DNA of 42,842 bases from an uncultured Propionivibrio sp. (GTDB taxonomy: Bacteria; Pseudomonadota; Gammaproteobacteria; Burkholderiales; Rhodocyclaceae): positions 1 through 42,842 of the forward strand of contig CALHZD010000024.1 of assembly GCA_938040985.1 (NCBI GenBank), given 5' to 3'. Of the stretch, positions 42,390 to 42,842 are shown piece after piece; within the stretch, counting starts at the first letter, position 1, and every line of letters begins with the position of its first letter. The notes below the pieces were generated by a model. That model was not told the DNA's origin. It ran no database searches and saw nothing but the letters and a program-made list of their open reading frames with translations. The translations under genes were made by a program, and so were the position numbers.

Positions 42390-42418
42390 CCCGCGTATTC
42401 CGGGCATCTCCGAGGAGG
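42390..42418. repeat. Dispersed repeat copy matching 38500-38527
   Basis: CCGCGTATTC, GGGCATCTCC and GAGGAGG in the same order as near 38.5 kb, differing at two positions. It abuts the MITE-like pair on its left. No gene is seen anywhere in 42291-42842, which is filled by this copy, two MITE-like copies, and a last palindromic module. Confidence 0.7.
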
Positions 42419-42530
42419 TATAGCGTTTCCTTTACCAAAATACGGCGTTGCCGTGTTGGCTTGGCCTTGCCGTACTGCATGGTCTGTCAGCGGCTTACCG
42501 CCTTATCTTTGGCAACGTCGAACCATAGCG
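42419..42530 (-). repeat. MITE-like palindromic repeat, copy 2
   Basis: Reads on the minus strand as CGCTATGG ... AAGGCGG ... CAGTACGGCAAGGC ... AACGCCGTA ... CGCTATA, the same order as copy 1 (14319-14428). It joins copy 3 through a shared CCATAGCGG end (42523-42531), forming a tandem pair. Confidence 0.75.
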
Positions 42531-42629
42531 GCTTCCTTTGCCAAAATACCGCGTTGGCTTGCCTTGCCGTACTCCTCGTACTGCCTGTGGCTCGCCGCCT
42601 TGTCTTTTGCCAAAGTCGAGCCGCTATAA
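42523..42629 (-). repeat. MITE-like palindromic repeat, copy 3
   Basis: On the minus strand it begins TTATAGCGG and ends CCGCTATGG, with the core ACAAGGCGGCGAGCC, then CAGTACGAGGAGTACGGC and AAGGC. The core is nearly identical to copy 1, while the flanks next to the terminal repeats differ. It is in the same orientation as copy 2. Confidence 0.78.
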
Positions 42630-42680
42630 GCTTCTGGAGCACCCCTCTGAAATCCGTAAAAACAGGGCAGAAAACATAAA

Positions 42681-42719
42681 ATGCCCGGAAGCCCTCTAAA
42701 TACGCGGGCTTGCGGGCAG
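42681..42719. repeat. Dispersed palindromic repeat, diverged copy
   Basis: TGCCCGGAAGCCCTCTAAAT followed by ACGCGGGCT resembles the 29-bp module found at 17474, 17679 and 38569, keeping the GCCCG / CGGGC arms. Downstream to the window end no gene is seen. Confidence 0.6.
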
Positions 42720-42842
42720 TCTCTCGGCAGAACCTGAAAATAAGGATTGAAAGGATTGTTTGACTGTAGGCGCTGGCTCCGCCCGCAAGGGTTTCTTTTG
42801 ATGCCGTTGCGCTGAGCGGCAGCGCGCCCCGCTGACTTTCCT

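Overview
The window looks like the chromosome of a betaproteobacterium, possibly from the Rhodocyclales or Nitrosomonadales. This rests on gene content and order: a GC-rich backbone, birA-coaX, a complete pilVWX-pilY1-pilE-fimT cluster, a tsaD/plsY/folB neighbourhood, and prmA followed by a zinc-ribbon/DUF3426 protein and a PfkB kinase. The assignment is an inference; no rRNA, tRNA or other taxonomic marker lies in the window.

Layout. Positions 1-5.2 kb, all on the minus strand, hold coaX (cut by the window edge), birA without a DNA-binding domain, a secreted DUF4124 protein, glnA and gluQ. A strong intrinsic terminator separates gluQ from glnA. Positions 5.7-14.2 kb hold one minus-strand type IV pilus operon, pilV-pilW-pilX-pilY1-pilE-fimT, with repeated start/stop overlaps and a strong terminator after fimT. 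Positions 14.3-24.4 kb are housekeeping: ychF, yecH, tsaD, plsY, folB, a frameshifted maltose acetyltransferase gene, ybaK, prmA, a DUF3426 protein, a PfkB kinase and a lysophospholipid acyltransferase. Then comes apaH, which has its own terminator.

Positions 25.3-42.3 kb are a surface-polysaccharide (O-antigen-like) locus of the ABC-transporter type. It contains Wzm, Wzt with a cargo-binding C-terminal domain, four predicted glycosyltransferase domains (three stand-alone and one fused), three methyltransferase genes or fusions, an unknown 124-residue ORF, and a sugar-nucleotide epimerase. It also has a three-gene module (4-reductase-like epimerase, phosphoglycosyl transferase, CapD/WbpM-type dehydratase) that probably makes and primes an N-acetyl-6-deoxyhexosamine on undecaprenyl phosphate. 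Several of these genes use TTG or GTG starts. The stretch 26.7-28.5 kb is clearly more AT-rich than its surroundings, which suggests separate acquisition.

The most interesting protein is a ~1010-residue fusion at 29863-32895: zinc-ribbon, methyltransferase, second methyltransferase, coiled coil, then a GT4-like glycosyltransferase. Next to Wzm/Wzt it is a candidate chain-terminating or length-setting enzyme. The coiled coil resembles the WbdD ruler idea, but the architecture is different.

Non-coding DNA is rich in repeats: three copies of a ~110 bp palindromic MITE-like element (one upstream of pilV, two in tandem at the right end), a ~205 bp tandem duplication after tsaD, and a dispersed 29 bp palindromic repeat shared between distant intergenic gaps.
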